From: Nonlabens sp.
GTDB lineage: Bacteria > Bacteroidota > Bacteroidia > Flavobacteriales > Flavobacteriaceae
Reading direction: 5' to 3'
Assembly (NCBI RefSeq): GCF_018401815.1
Contig: NZ_JAGYKG010000004.1
Span: 310,001-374,000, forward strand
Length of the DNA: 64,000 nucleotides
Part shown: piece after piece, positions 41,115-50,887 of the stretch
How the letters are laid out: every line of letters begins with the position of its first letter
How positions within the stretch are numbered: the first letter of the stretch is position 1
Program-made: the position numbers and the translations under genes
The notes under the pieces: generated by a model
Databases searched by the model: none
Told to the model about the DNA's origin: nothing
What the model saw: only the letters and a program-made list of their open reading frames with translations

Positions 41115-41930
41115 TTAAATAAAATTGCGTTGTCTTCTTGCTTCAAAAATAAGGATGGCAGCGCTTACCGATACGTTCATGGAATCTATTTCGCCGGACA
41201 TGGGAATGATGATATTTGCTCGGGCAGCACCTCTAATCTCTTCAGATAAGCCGGTGGATTCGGTTCCTACCGCTATAGCACAAGGGCTTGTATAGTCCTT
41301 GAGGTCGTAGCGTTCACTGCATTGCAAAGTTGCTGCATAAAGATCAATTGAGTTTTTTTTCAAGAACTCGATTACCTCTTTTGTACTGCCTACAGCTGTG
41401 GCTACTGTAAAAACACAGCCCACACTCGAACGTATAACATTAGGGTTATATAAATCTGCTGTTGGATTAGCAATAATAACTGCATCTACCTTTGCGGCAT
41501 CGGCAGTTCTTAATAAAGCTCCCACATTCCCTGGTTTTTCAGTAGACTCGGCGATAAGTATTAATGGATTTTCAGATAATTGGAGATCTGCTAATTGTTG
41601 TGATTTCGCTTTCGCGAAAGCGATACATCCTTCAGTTCCACTACGGTAAGCCATCTTTTCATAAACCTGTTGTGTAACGGAAATGATTTCAGGATGTTGA
41701 TCTATTTGTAAAAAGGAATACACTTCTTGGGGTGTAAATTCTTCTTTATCGAGCAAAATTGGTCCACAAATCAATAAGTGATCCATTATAAAACCTCCAC
41801 GAGATGCCATAACTACTTCGCGTTGTCCTTCAATAATAAAAACACCTTCGTTTTTACGAGCTTTGCTTTTACGCTGCAATTGTTCTACATGACGAATAAG
41901 GTCGTTATTAAGACTAGAAATATGTTTCAT
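41115..41930 (-). CDS. SpoU/TrmH-family RNA 2'-O-methyltransferase
   Basis: A 271-residue SPOUT methyltransferase. Motif 1 is AESTEKPGNVGALLRTADAA near residue 128, motif 2 AVGTESTGLSEE near 217 and motif 3 IIPMSGEIDSMNVSVSAAILIFE near 236. The N-terminal part carries the RNA-binding substrate domain (EGVFIIEGQREV). The rRNA or tRNA target is not fixed by the sequence. A palindrome copy encodes AFAKA between the two domains. Its transcript runs into the M48 protease gene. Its start is divergent from the thioesterase gene. Confidence 0.9.
   Translation of the reverse strand: MKHISSLNNDLIRHVEQLQRKSKARKNEGVFIIEGQREVVMASRGGFIMDHLLICGPILLDKEEFTPQEVYSFLQIDQHPEIISVTQQVYEKMAYRSGTEGCIAFAKAKSQQLADLQLSENPLILIAESTEKPGNVGALLRTADAAKVDAVIIANPTADLYNPNVIRSSVGCVFTVATAVGSTKEVIEFLKKNSIDLYAATLQCSERYDLKDYTSPCAIAVGTESTGLSEEIRGAARANIIIPMSGEIDSMNVSVSAAILIFEARRQRNFI
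41608..41621. repeat. Palindrome family copy 12 (in SpoU methyltransferase CDS)
   Basis: Exact GCTTTCGCGAAAGC, read on the minus strand as AFAKA at the domain junction. Confidence 0.95.
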
Positions 41931-41989
41931 CTAGCAAAAATAGGTTTTTCAGGCAGATCGCATGTATCTTTGATTATAAACTATAGCAT

Positions 41990-42397
41990 ATGAATTTTCA
42001 CACGAGAAAATGGATTAAACCAGAAGACTTAAATCCAAACGGAACACTATTCGGTGGAAGATTACTGGAATGGATCGATGAAGAAGCAGCACTCTACACG
42101 ATAATTCAGTTAGAGAACCAAAAAGTAGTTACTAAATACATGAGTGAAATCAATTTTATAGCTAGTGCCAAGCCAGGTGATATTGTAGAAATAGGGATAG
42201 AGGTGAATAAATTTGGCACAAGTTCAATAGATTTAAGATGCGTAGTACGCAATAAAATGACTTATGCCATCATTATAACCATCGAGAGTATCATTCTAGT
42301 AAATCTAGGCGAAGATGGAAAACCAGCAGCACATGGTAAAACTGAAGTAGAATACCAGCATAACCGCATGAAAGATAGAGGGGTTGATGTAAATTAA
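41990..42397 (+). CDS. Hotdog-fold acyl-CoA thioesterase
   Basis: A 135-residue single-hotdog protein with the active-site segment NPNGTLFGGRLLEWIDEEAAL (Asn and Asp conserved) and the KPGDIVEIGIEVNKFGTSSI strand, as in the YciA/BACH group. It hydrolyses acyl-CoA to free acid and CoA; the chain length is unknown. TATCTTTG at 41965-41972 lies 17 bp before the ATG. It overlaps the convergent DUF3817 gene by 4 bp. Confidence 0.88.
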   Translation: MNFHTRKWIKPEDLNPNGTLFGGRLLEWIDEEAALYTIIQLENQKVVTKYMSEINFIASAKPGDIVEIGIEVNKFGTSSIDLRCVVRNKMTYAIIITIESIILVNLGEDGKPAAHGKTEVEYQHNRMKDRGVDVN

Positions 42398-42696
42398 GAA
42401 CGTTCTTTTAGGTCTTCTTTTAAGTAAACACCTTCCATCCAGAAGGTCCCAAAAGGAACTACGGACATGGCGAGAACTATTAGTAGTTTTTTGATGTTCC
42501 ATCGCTGCAGCTGGCTGAGTACGATGGCAATGACCACATAACTTAAAAAAAGAATTCCATGAGCCATCCCCATAATTTTATTAGGTAAAATCACACCCCC
42601 TAAATACTTAAGTGGCATGGTTAAGAACAGTATACATAGAAAGGAATAGCCTTCTATTAATGCTAAGAATTTGAAAAATTTAAACATCTGTGTCAC
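42394..42696 (-). CDS. DUF3817 membrane protein
   Basis: A 100-residue protein with three hydrophobic segments and the family features LIEGYSFLCILFLTMPLKYL and GMAHGILFLSYVV, where the glutamate and the histidine are conserved. DUF3817 proteins are small inner-membrane proteins of unknown function. The C-terminus overlaps the thioesterase gene by 4 bp. Confidence 0.88.
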   Translation of the reverse strand: MTQMFKFFKFLALIEGYSFLCILFLTMPLKYLGGVILPNKIMGMAHGILFLSYVVIAIVLSQLQRWNIKKLLIVLAMSVVPFGTFWMEGVYLKEDLKERS

Positions 42697-42886
42697 TTTA
42701 TTAAAATGTAAATTTCAAAGGTAAGTTAGAATTATTAAGCCAACCATATTTAATTCCTAATGAAATAATAATTATTGAATGGGGCTAGCGGTTCAACGCC
42801 ACGTCCATCACATTTATGTTATAAAATAATTGGTTAATGAGGTTGTAAAGTCTTTAAATTCTACTGCACTGGCTTATTTTTACACT

Positions 42887-44134
42887 ATGGAAAAAAGCCA
42901 ACCCAAAATTACTATTATAGGCGCCGGAGTTAGCGGCTTAACTGCAGCATTAACTTTGCAAAACGCCGGCTATAAGTCTACCTTATACGATGCCAACTCC
43001 TTTATAGGTGGACGTGTGAATAGCCTTATCAAAAACGGATTGATACTGGATCAGGGTTTTCAAGTGATGCTGGACGCTTATCCCGCAGTACAAGAATTTC
43101 TTGATATAGAGGCTTTAAAATTGCGCAAATTTGTTCCGGGTTCTCTTATTTTCAATGGTAGAAGGACGTATCGGCTTGGAGACCCTTCTAGAGATTACAG
43201 CTTTTTTTGGAGCACTTTATTTGCGGGAGTTGGTTCTTTAAAAGATAAGTGGTTGGTTTTCTCGCTTTCGCGAAAGCTAAAACAAAAATCACTTCAACAA
43301 GTATTTGCTTCTCCAGAAAAAAGTACATTAACCTATTTGCAGGAATTTGGATTTTCTCACCAAATGATTTCTAGTTTTTTTACACCTTTTTACGCAGGTA
43401 TATTTTTAGAAACAGAACTTGCCACTAGCAGCCGAATGTTTGAATTTGTTTTTAAAATGTTTACTGAAGGTAGTGCAGCAATACCCGCAGGTGGCATGAA
43501 AGCAATTCCAGAGCAGCTGGCTTCAAAGTTAACAGCTGGCTCTATTCAATTAAATCAAAAAATAAGTGCGGTCTTAGGAAATGAGATCACTTTAGAAAAT
43601 GGAGAGAAGTTTTTGTCAGATTACACGATTGTCGCGGCTCCAGCTGGGGACATTGTCCCTAATCTTCCTGATGAAATGATGCCATGGCATCACGTAACAG
43701 TTCTTTATTTTGAAACAGATCATACTGGTTTTGACGAGGCTATCATAGGTTTAGTAACTAATGAAGAGGTAGTGATCAATAATTTTCACTTTTTACAAGA
43801 TGTTTTTGAAAATCATAGGATTGTAATCAGTGTATCTGTTATTAAAAAGCATCAATTTACGGATCAACAACTCGTAGAACGGGTAATCAAGGAATTGAGA
43901 GAAGAAACTGGAATCAAAGCTTCAGAATTCATTCAACTATTTCATATTAAAAAGGCATTGCCTCAATTACATTCTTTAAATTATTGCATGACTCCTTCAG
44001 AAACACAGTTGACAGAACATCTATTTCTAGCGGGAGACCATTTAAGTAATGCCTCTCTTAATGCAGCAATGTTAAATGGTAAAGCAGCTGCACAGGCCGT
44101 GATAAGTAAAATAGAAAGCTCGGTATTACTGTAA
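42887..44134 (+). CDS. FAD-dependent amine-oxidase/desaturase-like oxidoreductase
   Basis: A 415-residue flavoprotein. The dinucleotide-binding motif is IIGAGVSGLTAALTLQ at residues about 10-25, followed by the FIGGRVNS pattern of the NAD(P)-binding Rossmann/amine-oxidase group, and the C-terminal FAD motif LAGDHLSNASLNAAM. Relatives include protoporphyrinogen oxidase and carotenoid desaturases, and the substrate cannot be assigned. I chose the ATG at 42887 because the TTG at 42830 adds 19 residues that precede the fold. A palindrome copy lies inside. Confidence 0.88.
   Translation: MEKSQPKITIIGAGVSGLTAALTLQNAGYKSTLYDANSFIGGRVNSLIKNGLILDQGFQVMLDAYPAVQEFLDIEALKLRKFVPGSLIFNGRRTYRLGDPSRDYSFFWSTLFAGVGSLKDKWLVFSLSRKLKQKSLQQVFASPEKSTLTYLQEFGFSHQMISSFFTPFYAGIFLETELATSSRMFEFVFKMFTEGSAAIPAGGMKAIPEQLASKLTAGSIQLNQKISAVLGNEITLENGEKFLSDYTIVAAPAGDIVPNLPDEMMPWHHVTVLYFETDHTGFDEAIIGLVTNEEVVINNFHFLQDVFENHRIVISVSVIKKHQFTDQQLVERVIKELREETGIKASEFIQLFHIKKALPQLHSLNYCMTPSETQLTEHLFLAGDHLSNASLNAAMLNGKAAAQAVISKIESSVLL
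43264..43277. repeat. Palindrome family copy 13 (in FAD oxidoreductase CDS)
   Basis: Exact GCTTTCGCGAAAGC in the second reading frame, giving Leu-Ser-Arg-Lys-Leu, the same frame choice as in mutS2. Confidence 0.95.
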
Positions 44135-44798
44135 TGAAACAACGTTTCCCTTAAGTTCTTTTCTAGAAAATAATTGAGGCTACAACCGTAAGATTTTAAC
44201 TTTTAATAAAACAATAGTGCTTGGACCTATTGATGTAAATGAGTTTTAGGCCATATAGGTGCGCTTGAAGTTGACTGCTTTAACCAGGCACCGTTCTTCA
44301 TTACCACCCCAAGGTTGTATTGATTTCTTCAGGGACTACTTTTTCTGTTAGGATATTCCATCCCTTTATTAGGCAGGCATATTTTTTACAAGCAGCTTCC
44401 TAAACGATGTTTGATCACGTCAACATGAAAGGAAGGTTAACATGGCTCAGCAAAATTGCCTATATGAAAGAATTGGCTATTGGCCTACTAACTAAAGAAT
44501 AATCACTTATCATCAATGAAGTTTATAGGACCTTAACGCGTTTCAAATTTAGTGGTTGCTCAACCTCGACTTTGTATTACAACTGTCCCTATAAAAATGG
44601 CTGAAAGGCATGGTTCTTTAAGCATATCTGGAGTAATTGGGTAAGCAGCTTTAGCGTTTTTAAGCAGTACACTTCCAATAATCAAATTGTGAGTTTTGGC
44701 AGGCTTTCTATTTTATCATAATATATCTTAAAAAGTCCTGCAGTTTTTTAGTTCATCAATTAGTTACAAACTAACGTTCAAATCTTTTCCTACCCTTT
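44135..44798. other. Long intergenic region, possibly decayed coding DNA
   Basis: A 664-bp stretch with no intact gene. At 44407-44502 a 31-codon plus frame reads MFDHVNMKGRLTWLSKIAYM... and ends LLTKE, which has coding-like composition but is far too short and is preceded by an in-frame stop. It may be the tail of a lost gene. No hairpin or palindrome-family copy was seen. Confidence 0.4.
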
Positions 44799-46376
44799 TT
44801 AGAGTATGTAATCAGTACTTACAAAGTTTGATGTTTTGGCATCCATCAAGTTCTTTAATATAGCATTATTATAATCATTGTCTTTAGACGCCAAAAATGT
44901 TCTGATAGAAAAGGATCTCAAGGCATCATGTACACTTAAGGTACCAACAGCAGAGTCTTTCCTACCCGTAAACGGATATACATCTGGACCTCGTTGACAT
45001 GAACTGTTCAGATTAACACGGCAAACTAAATTTACTAAGGTATCTATTAGTGGTGCTAGTGTTTGCACGTCTTTGCCAAATAGGCTGACTTGCTGGCCAT
45101 AATTAGACGCTGCCATGTCGTCTAGTGGTTCTTCAATATCTGTAAAGGATATGATAGGTATAATTGGCCCAAATTGCTCTTCCTCATAAACCCGCATGTT
45201 TTTTGTTACCGGATATATAACAGCAGGGAAGATATAATTATCAGTAGTTTGTCCTCCTTTTTCATTGATAATATTTCCGCCTTTTTCTAGTGCATCATCT
45301 ATCAACTCTTGTATATAAGCAGGTTTATTGGGTTCTGGTAAAGGCGTTAACTGAACCCCATCTTCCCATGGATTACCAAATTGAAGAGCATCTACTTTTT
45401 GACAGAAACGGTTGTTAAATTCATCAACTATGGACTCATGTACGTACAATACTTTAAGAGCGGTACAACGTTGTCCATTAAATGATGTTGCTCCTGCAAT
45501 ACATTCTTCTATAGCTAAATCTAAATCTGCATCGGGTAATACAATTGCAGGGTTTTTAGCCTCCAACCCTAGAACCATACGCAAGCGATTGCTCTTAGGA
45601 TGTACACTTTGTAAGGCATTTGCCGAATTGCTATGTCCTATGAGTGCCAGCACATCAACTCGACCATCTTTCATGATAGGATTTGCTACCGTTCTACCTC
45701 TTCCAAAAATAATATTGACAACACCTTTAGGAAAACTATTTTGAAAAGCTTCCAAAAGAGGACATAATAAAAGTACTCCAAATTTAGCAGGCTTAAAAAT
45801 AGCCGTGTTGCCCATGATCAATGCGGGTATTAAAAGGGCAAAGGTTTCATTTAAAGGGTAATTATAAGGACCAAGACACAACACAACCCCAAGAGGGCCT
45901 CTTCGTATATGTGCATTTACACCGCTATGCTTTTCAAATTTTGCACTATTACGGTCCATTTTCTTGTAATCTTCAATAGTATCAAAGATATAATCTACCG
46001 TTCTATCAAACTCCTTTTCAGAGTCTGCTAAGTTTTTACCAATTTCCCACATCAACAATTTTACAACTGCTTCGCGTTTCATTTTCATTTGTTCTACAAA
46101 CTTTTTCATACAGGAGATGCGGTCCTCTACTTTCATTGTAGGCCATAAGCCTTGACCTCGATCATAGGCTTCAACTGCTGCGTCCAAAGCTTCTAAAGCC
46201 TCATGTTCTCCTAAAGTAGGTACACTACCTAGAAGGGTAGGCTGATAATTTTTTGTTGACGATATACTTGAAAAGACTTCAGAGCTTTCACCATTCCACT
46301 GTCTTAATTCCCCGTTAACCAGGTAGAATTTTTGATTTACACGATCTTTAATTTGATACTTTTCTGGAATGTTCAT
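44799..46376 (-). CDS. gapN: NADP-dependent non-phosphorylating glyceraldehyde-3-phosphate dehydrogenase
   Basis: A 525-residue aldehyde dehydrogenase. The NAD(P) fold carries [13 protein letters not shown], the general base Glu in [12 protein letters not shown], and the catalytic Cys in [12 protein letters not shown] near residue 302. The C-terminal segment [18 protein letters not shown] resembles the GapN type of plants and some bacteria. It oxidises glyceraldehyde-3-phosphate directly to 3-phosphoglycerate, producing NADPH. The assignment within the ALDH family is from motif memory, so another aldehyde substrate is possible. Confidence 0.85.
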   Translation of the reverse strand: MNIPEKYQIKDRVNQKFYLVNGELRQWNGESSEVFSSISSTKNYQPTLLGSVPTLGEHEALEALDAAVEAYDRGQGLWPTMKVEDRISCMKKFVEQMKMKREAVVKLLMWEIGKNLADSEKEFDRTVDYIFDTIEDYKKMDRNSAKFEKHSGVNAHIRRGPLGVVLCLGPYNYPLNETFALLIPALIMGNTAIFKPAKFGVLLLCPLLEAFQNSFPKGVVNIIFGRGRTVANPIMKDGRVDVLALIGHSNSANALQSVHPKSNRLRMVLGLEAKNPAIVLPDADLDLAIEECIAGATSFNGQRCTALKVLYVHESIVDEFNNRFCQKVDALQFGNPWEDGVQLTPLPEPNKPAYIQELIDDALEKGGNIINEKGGQTTDNYIFPAVIYPVTKNMRVYEEEQFGPIIPIISFTDIEEPLDDMAASNYGQQVSLFGKDVQTLAPLIDTLVNLVCRVNLNSSCQRGPDVYPFTGRKDSAVGTLSVHDALRSFSIRTFLASKDNDYNNAILKNLMDAKTSNFVSTDYIL

Positions 46377-46928
46377 AGGGTAACGCTCTTGTGTTGATAT
46401 AAATAGAATCGAAATATAGGAATTTTCCGCTTAACGGATTCTTTATAAACGTTAAACGAATGTCTAAGCTTTTACACCTTTTGCAACGTAAATATTTAAC
46501 TTATTTGGTTTTGCTATTTTCTTACGGGGCTTCTTTGTTTGATCAATACAAGGAGTGCTGCCATCGCTTTCGCGAAAGTGATAGCATCAAAACCGCTATT
46601 TTTTTTTAAAAAAAAGAGTAGCTACAATTGACACTTGCAGCAGATTTAACAACTACCTTATAACGTGTAGCTCCTTATAGTTAGGAGTGAAATTTTAAAT
46701 TTCAAAACGAATATCGTTGAGATATAAAATACATTAAAGGGATTTTTGGATGTGAGGTTAGAAATGCTATCTGTTGCGGAGGAGAAAGTTTAGAAACAAA
46801 ATACCTATATTTTTAACTAATATTTTTCTCACTTTATTGTAGGGAGTGGTCTTATTAAATTAATACAAAGTAGTCTTAGGGTATAGCGGAAATAAGTACC
46901 TGTAGTTTTTATCTGTTTTTAAATGTTT
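46377..46928. other. Intergenic region upstream of gapN
   Basis: A 552-bp AT-rich stretch holding palindrome copy 14 and a run of nine T followed by A-rich DNA near 46600. No gene is recognisable. Confidence 0.45.
46558..46583 (+). repeat. Palindrome family copy 14 (last base mismatched, intergenic)
   Basis: The core at 46566-46579 is GCTTTCGCGAAAGT. The flanks continue the dyad (ATCG...TGAT), and the odd core position is a G-U pair in plus-strand RNA. Confidence 0.75.
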
Positions 46929-47288
46929 TCAATGCAATTCTATTTCCCAAGGCTCAAATTCGGGAGTAACCTGATAAGCTTCTTTACTTTTATGACATAA
47001 AGCGATAATGAATTGTGCCGCTCTATTCATCGCATGTTTTTGATTTAAAACCCTACCTTTTTCGTTTATTTTGATATGATGGGTATCAATAGCAAAAACT
47101 TGTTCTACAGTACTGGACTGGTCTGCAAGTTGAATAGCATCGTCCACCTCTGAAAGAAACTCAACATCTGGAACTAAATAAGTAAGGTGGTGTTTATATT
47201 GAACTAATGGTAAACAAATAGCCGAAGCGCTCTTTTGAAAATGCTTACTACTTCCATTCTTTAAAGGTATAAGAAGTTTATGGGTAGT
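46929..47288 (-). pseudogene. 5'-truncated gene remnant of unknown family
   Basis: A minus-strand frame of 119 residues is open between a TGA at 47289-47291 and the stop at 46929-46931 and contains no ATG. It reads like protein throughout (HHLTYLVPDVEFLSEVDDAI, FAIDTHHIKINEKGRVLNQKHAMNRAAQF, FEPWEIELH). A GTG at 47147 would give only the last 72 residues. I take it as the 3' part of a gene that lost its beginning. I do not recognise the family. Confidence 0.5.
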
Positions 47289-47498
47289 TCACATTACCTA
47301 AAAGACAAGATAATTAAAAGGAATATTATGCATCAGACTTTTAGTAATCAGCAAACAGGGACTGTTAGTTGTTATTAGTGCTACTATAGGCTTCTATTTT
47401 ATTGACTTTGGGTATTCCATGATCATTTTAAATATGCTATCAAATAAAAGGTCAACTAAGTGGTCTGTGTTGTTTCTTTGCAAAAAAAAATCTGGTTG

Positions 47499-48668
47499 AT
47501 GAAATCCTTACAACTCATTCTTTCCAACTTAAAATATTTTGCCCCTTCTTGGGTGTTTGCCTCAGTAAATATTTTAATAGGCACGTGGATCCTCTATTTG
47601 CCACATATTAAAATGAAATTTGAATTGAACGATTCTCAAATTGGTTTGGCTTTATTTTTTACGGCCTGTGGGTTATTGATATCCATACCTTTTGTACCAT
47701 ATATCAATAACAAAATAGGGGTAGGTCGCTCTACTCAATTGGGGATCTTATTTTTGGCTTTATTTTTTAATTTACCCTTACTAGCTTCTAATTATTATTT
47801 ACTGTGTAGCAGTTTATTGTTCACAGGCATTTTTTCTGGCTTTACAGGCACGTCCATGAACGCTTTGGTTTCCATTATAGAAAAAAGAGATCAGCAAAAT
47901 TTTATGTCTGCAGCGCATGGTTTTTTTAGTTTAGGAGGTTTTATAGGAGCGGGAATAGGCAGTTTTCTCATCCTCCAATGTTCAAACCCCAGTTACCATA
48001 TGTTGTTGATGTCTTCTTTTATTATCCTATCCACTTTGTTGTTAGCTCCTAGTTACAGCAATATCGAAGAACCCAAGGAAGATAAGAGTAGTGAAAGCAC
48101 CAATATATTTAAAAACATAAAACCTGTATTAGGCTTATCAATCATCGCCTTTATTATCATGTTTAATGAGGGAGCAGTGGAACATTGGAGCAATTTATTT
48201 TTGTTTGATATCGTCCGTGTTTCGGAAAGTCAGGCAGGTTTTGGATTTGTGATTTTTTCACTCACCATGACCCTTGGTAGGTTTTTAGGAGATGGTGTCA
48301 GTAAAAAAATAGGTGCTATCAGGTCTATAAGTTTTGGCTTGATCATCGCAGCGGTGGCTTATTCTTTAATATTGGTTTCCAATTTTTATATTACTGTTTT
48401 TGGCTTTGGGGTATTAGGTTTGGGAATTTCTGTAATCATCCCTGAAGTCTTCAGATTAGCTGGTAAAACAAAACATTTGAATACTTCTGTGGCTATTTCA
48501 GTTGTTTCTGGAATAGGGTTCATGGGTTTTCTTGTAGGTCCTGTTTTATTGGGGCTGATCTCTAATTGGAGCAATTTAATGATGAGCTATGTATTTTTAT
48601 TACTATTGATTGTGTCCGCTTTTGGTTTGGTGGTAGTTCGTATAAGTAAAAAGTACCGCAACAATTAA
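47499..48668 (+). CDS. Major facilitator superfamily transporter
   Basis: A 389-residue inner-membrane protein with about 12 hydrophobic segments and the MFS loop motif GRFLGDGVSKKIGAIRS between helices 8 and 9. A weak counterpart (NKIGVGRSTQLG) lies between helices 2 and 3. The N-terminus APSWVFASVNILIGTWILYLPHI and the overall look resemble the YbjJ/fucose-permease-like group. The substrate is unknown. I chose the ATG at 47499 over a GTG at 47460. Palindrome copy 15 follows the stop by 33 bp. Confidence 0.85.
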   Translation: MKSLQLILSNLKYFAPSWVFASVNILIGTWILYLPHIKMKFELNDSQIGLALFFTACGLLISIPFVPYINNKIGVGRSTQLGILFLALFFNLPLLASNYYLLCSSLLFTGIFSGFTGTSMNALVSIIEKRDQQNFMSAAHGFFSLGGFIGAGIGSFLILQCSNPSYHMLLMSSFIILSTLLLAPSYSNIEEPKEDKSSESTNIFKNIKPVLGLSIIAFIIMFNEGAVEHWSNLFLFDIVRVSESQAGFGFVIFSLTMTLGRFLGDGVSKKIGAIRSISFGLIIAAVAYSLILVSNFYITVFGFGVLGLGISVIIPEVFRLAGKTKHLNTSVAISVVSGIGFMGFLVGPVLLGLISNWSNLMMSYVFLLLLIVSAFGLVVVRISKKYRNN

Positions 48669-48690
48669 CCTTAAGTTTTAGAGTTTCTAC

Positions 48691-48724
48691 TGTTGTTGTC
48701 TCGCTTTCGCGAAAGCGGAACAGT
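48691..48724. repeat. Palindrome family copy 15 (intergenic, extended arms)
   Basis: Exact core at 48703-48716. The flanks CTGTTGTTGTCT and GGAACAG are partly complementary after one mismatch, so a longer hairpin could form downstream of the MFS gene. The two neighbouring genes converge here. Confidence 0.85.
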
Positions 48725-48797
48725 GATAAGTTTTAAAGCCCAAAACTAACTATTGCCTATAACGTTTAATGAGACCTATTCCGACATCAAAGAAATC

Positions 48798-48827
48798 AAA
48801 AAGCCATCTCGCTGGACATAGCTTTTT
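48798..48827 (-). terminator. Intrinsic terminator of the proCBA operon
   Basis: On the minus strand, AAAAAGCTAT pairs with ATGGCTTTTT around a 10-base loop, with one G-U pair that exists only in that orientation. The T-run is at the 3' end of the stem. It lies 69 bp beyond the proA stop. Confidence 0.65.
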
Positions 48828-48895
48828 GCTAAGCAGCAAGGTTTTTTAATTTGCTGAAGAAGTTACTTGATCCTAGCGGATAAGATACTAATAGC

Positions 48896-50095
48896 TTATA
48901 CCCTGACGTGACCATCCCCAAAAACATAATATTTATTGGTCACCAACTGCTTTAAGCCTAACGGCCCTCTGTGATGCAATTTATCGGTACTGATCGCTAA
49001 TTCTGCACCAACTCCCATTTGACCACCGTCGGTAAATCTTGTGGAGGCATTATGGTACACTGCGGCATTATCTACTTGTTCCATAAAGACTTTAGCAGAC
49101 TCTATATCTTCTGTAAGTATCACAGCAGAGTGGCCTCCAGAATAGTTATTGATCATATCAATGGCTGTAGTGGCGTTATCCACTTCGGCAATTAATAGTT
49201 TCATGGCCAAAAACTCTTCATACCATATATCTTGACTGGTTATGACATTTTCCTTAGGAAGAATTTTTCCTATGTGTTCATCAACTACCAATTCTACTTT
49301 TAAATTGGTCAAAACAGCCTGTAATTCCTTTACTTTGTCTTGGTAATTAGGAATATTTTTATCGATTAAGACTTTATCCAAGGCATTGCACCCCGATATT
49401 TTATCTGTTTTTGCATTCACAATCACCTTTATAGTTTTTTCCCAATCGGCATCTTTCCCGACATATAAAAAGTTATTCCCGCGTCCACTGATCAGTACAG
49501 CACAGGTAGCGTTATCCTTGACAAATTTGATCAAACGCTCGCCACCTCTAGGCACTATAAGATCTAATTTTTCAGTTGGATTTTTTAAGAACTCTTGAGT
49601 TTCTTCGCGTTTTAAATGGAGCAATTTGATCCAGTCTTTGGAAAGTCCATTTTCTTCTAAAGCTTCGTGCCAGCATTTTTCTAAAACGATGTTGCTATTC
49701 AAGGCTTCTTTTCCACCTTTCAACAAAATTTTATTATTGGCTTTAAAAGCGAGTACAGCGGCTTCTATAGTTACATCTGGTCTGGATTCATATATAATCA
49801 TGATGGTACCAAACGGAGCCGTTTTGTTGGTGATTTTCAACCCGCTATCTAAAGTTACATCAGATATTTCTTTTCCTACAGGATCCTCTTGGGCTTGAAC
49901 TTCTTTGATGGCTTGGATCATACTGTTAATTTTGGCATCATTCACCACTAGTCGGTCATATAGAGCTTGGTCTTCTCTATTAAATGCCTGTAAGTCCTTT
50001 TTATTAGCATCTAGAACAGCGTTGCGTTCTCTATCAATGATCGAGATCATGGAGTTGAGGACTTGATTTTTTATTTCTGAGCTTAATAATTTCAT
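48896..50095 (-). CDS. proA: Gamma-glutamyl phosphate reductase
   Basis: A 399-residue aldehyde-dehydrogenase-fold enzyme that reduces gamma-glutamyl phosphate to glutamate semialdehyde with NADPH, the second step of proline synthesis. Seen: IIYESRPDVTIEAA near residue 103, LKGGKEALNSN near 128, VPRGGERLI near 185 and the catalytic Cys in ISGCNALDKVLI near 237. It is the last gene of the proC-proB-proA operon on the minus strand, 19 bp after proB. Confidence 0.95.
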   Translation of the reverse strand: MKLLSSEIKNQVLNSMISIIDRERNAVLDANKKDLQAFNREDQALYDRLVVNDAKINSMIQAIKEVQAQEDPVGKEISDVTLDSGLKITNKTAPFGTIMIIYESRPDVTIEAAVLAFKANNKILLKGGKEALNSNIVLEKCWHEALEENGLSKDWIKLLHLKREETQEFLKNPTEKLDLIVPRGGERLIKFVKDNATCAVLISGRGNNFLYVGKDADWEKTIKVIVNAKTDKISGCNALDKVLIDKNIPNYQDKVKELQAVLTNLKVELVVDEHIGKILPKENVITSQDIWYEEFLAMKLLIAEVDNATTAIDMINNYSGGHSAVILTEDIESAKVFMEQVDNAAVYHNASTRFTDGGQMGVGAELAISTDKLHHRGPLGLKQLVTNKYYVFGDGHVRV

Positions 50096-50114
50096 ATCTA
50101 TTGGAATGTCTTTA

Positions 50115-50885
50115 TTAGTGTATAAATTTTGTTCCTACTTCTTTATCGTCAATGATATCTACAATCACATTGGCGCGTTTCCCGTTAGCAATATAAGTAG
50201 GGATGTTTTTTTGAGCCGTACTTTTGGCGATCTTCAATTTAGATCCCATACCACCTCTGCCTTCGCCTTCTTTTTTATTAGAAGCCTTCACGTATTGTTC
50301 TACGTTTTGGTCAGATCTTACTTCGTTGATCATAGTGGAATCTGCATCATCAGGATGTCCAGTGTATAATCCGTCAGTATCAGATAAGATAATTAATTTA
50401 TCGGCATCTAATAATTCGGCAACTAAACTAGCTAACTCGTCGTTATCAGAAAACATGGACATGGTTAGAGATACCGCATCATCTTCATTAGCTATAGGAA
50501 TAACCCCTTCAGAGAGCAATCCTTCATAACAATTGATCATATTTTTTCTGTGCAATCCAGCATCAAAATCACGTTTAGTGGCTAGTACTTGTGCGCATCG
50601 CATTCCATAATCATGAAAAATACTATAGTAATGGCGCATCATTCTAGGTTGTCCTACCGCAGAGTACACTTGTCTTCTGATAGACGGGTCTTCTATTTTA
50701 GTATCTCCGAGAATTTCTTTTCCTGCAATGGCAGATCCAGAAGATACCAGTACAACCATGATGTTACGCTCGTACAACACTGAAATTTGACGTACTAATT
50801 CTTTAATAACCGGTCCTAAGATCCTGTTATCTTTATTAGTTAATACGTTGGTACCGACCTTTACTACGATTCTTTTCGGTCCCAT
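50115..50885 (-). CDS. proB: Glutamate 5-kinase without PUA domain
   Basis: A 256-residue amino-acid kinase that phosphorylates the gamma-carboxyl of glutamate, the first step of proline synthesis. Seen: VVKVGTNVLTNKD at the N-terminus, LVSSGSAIAGKEI, and GRGGMGSKLKIAKSTAQK near residue 209. E. coli ProB has about 367 residues with a C-terminal PUA domain that is missing here. Proline feedback inhibition works through the kinase domain and may be kept. It lies 2 bp from proC. Confidence 0.93.
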   Translation of the reverse strand: MGPKRIVVKVGTNVLTNKDNRILGPVIKELVRQISVLYERNIMVVLVSSGSAIAGKEILGDTKIEDPSIRRQVYSAVGQPRMMRHYYSIFHDYGMRCAQVLATKRDFDAGLHRKNMINCYEGLLSEGVIPIANEDDAVSLTMSMFSDNDELASLVAELLDADKLIILSDTDGLYTGHPDDADSTMINEVRSDQNVEQYVKASNKKEGEGRGGMGSKLKIAKSTAQKNIPTYIANGKRANVIVDIIDDKEVGTKFIH

Positions 50886-50887
50886 AA

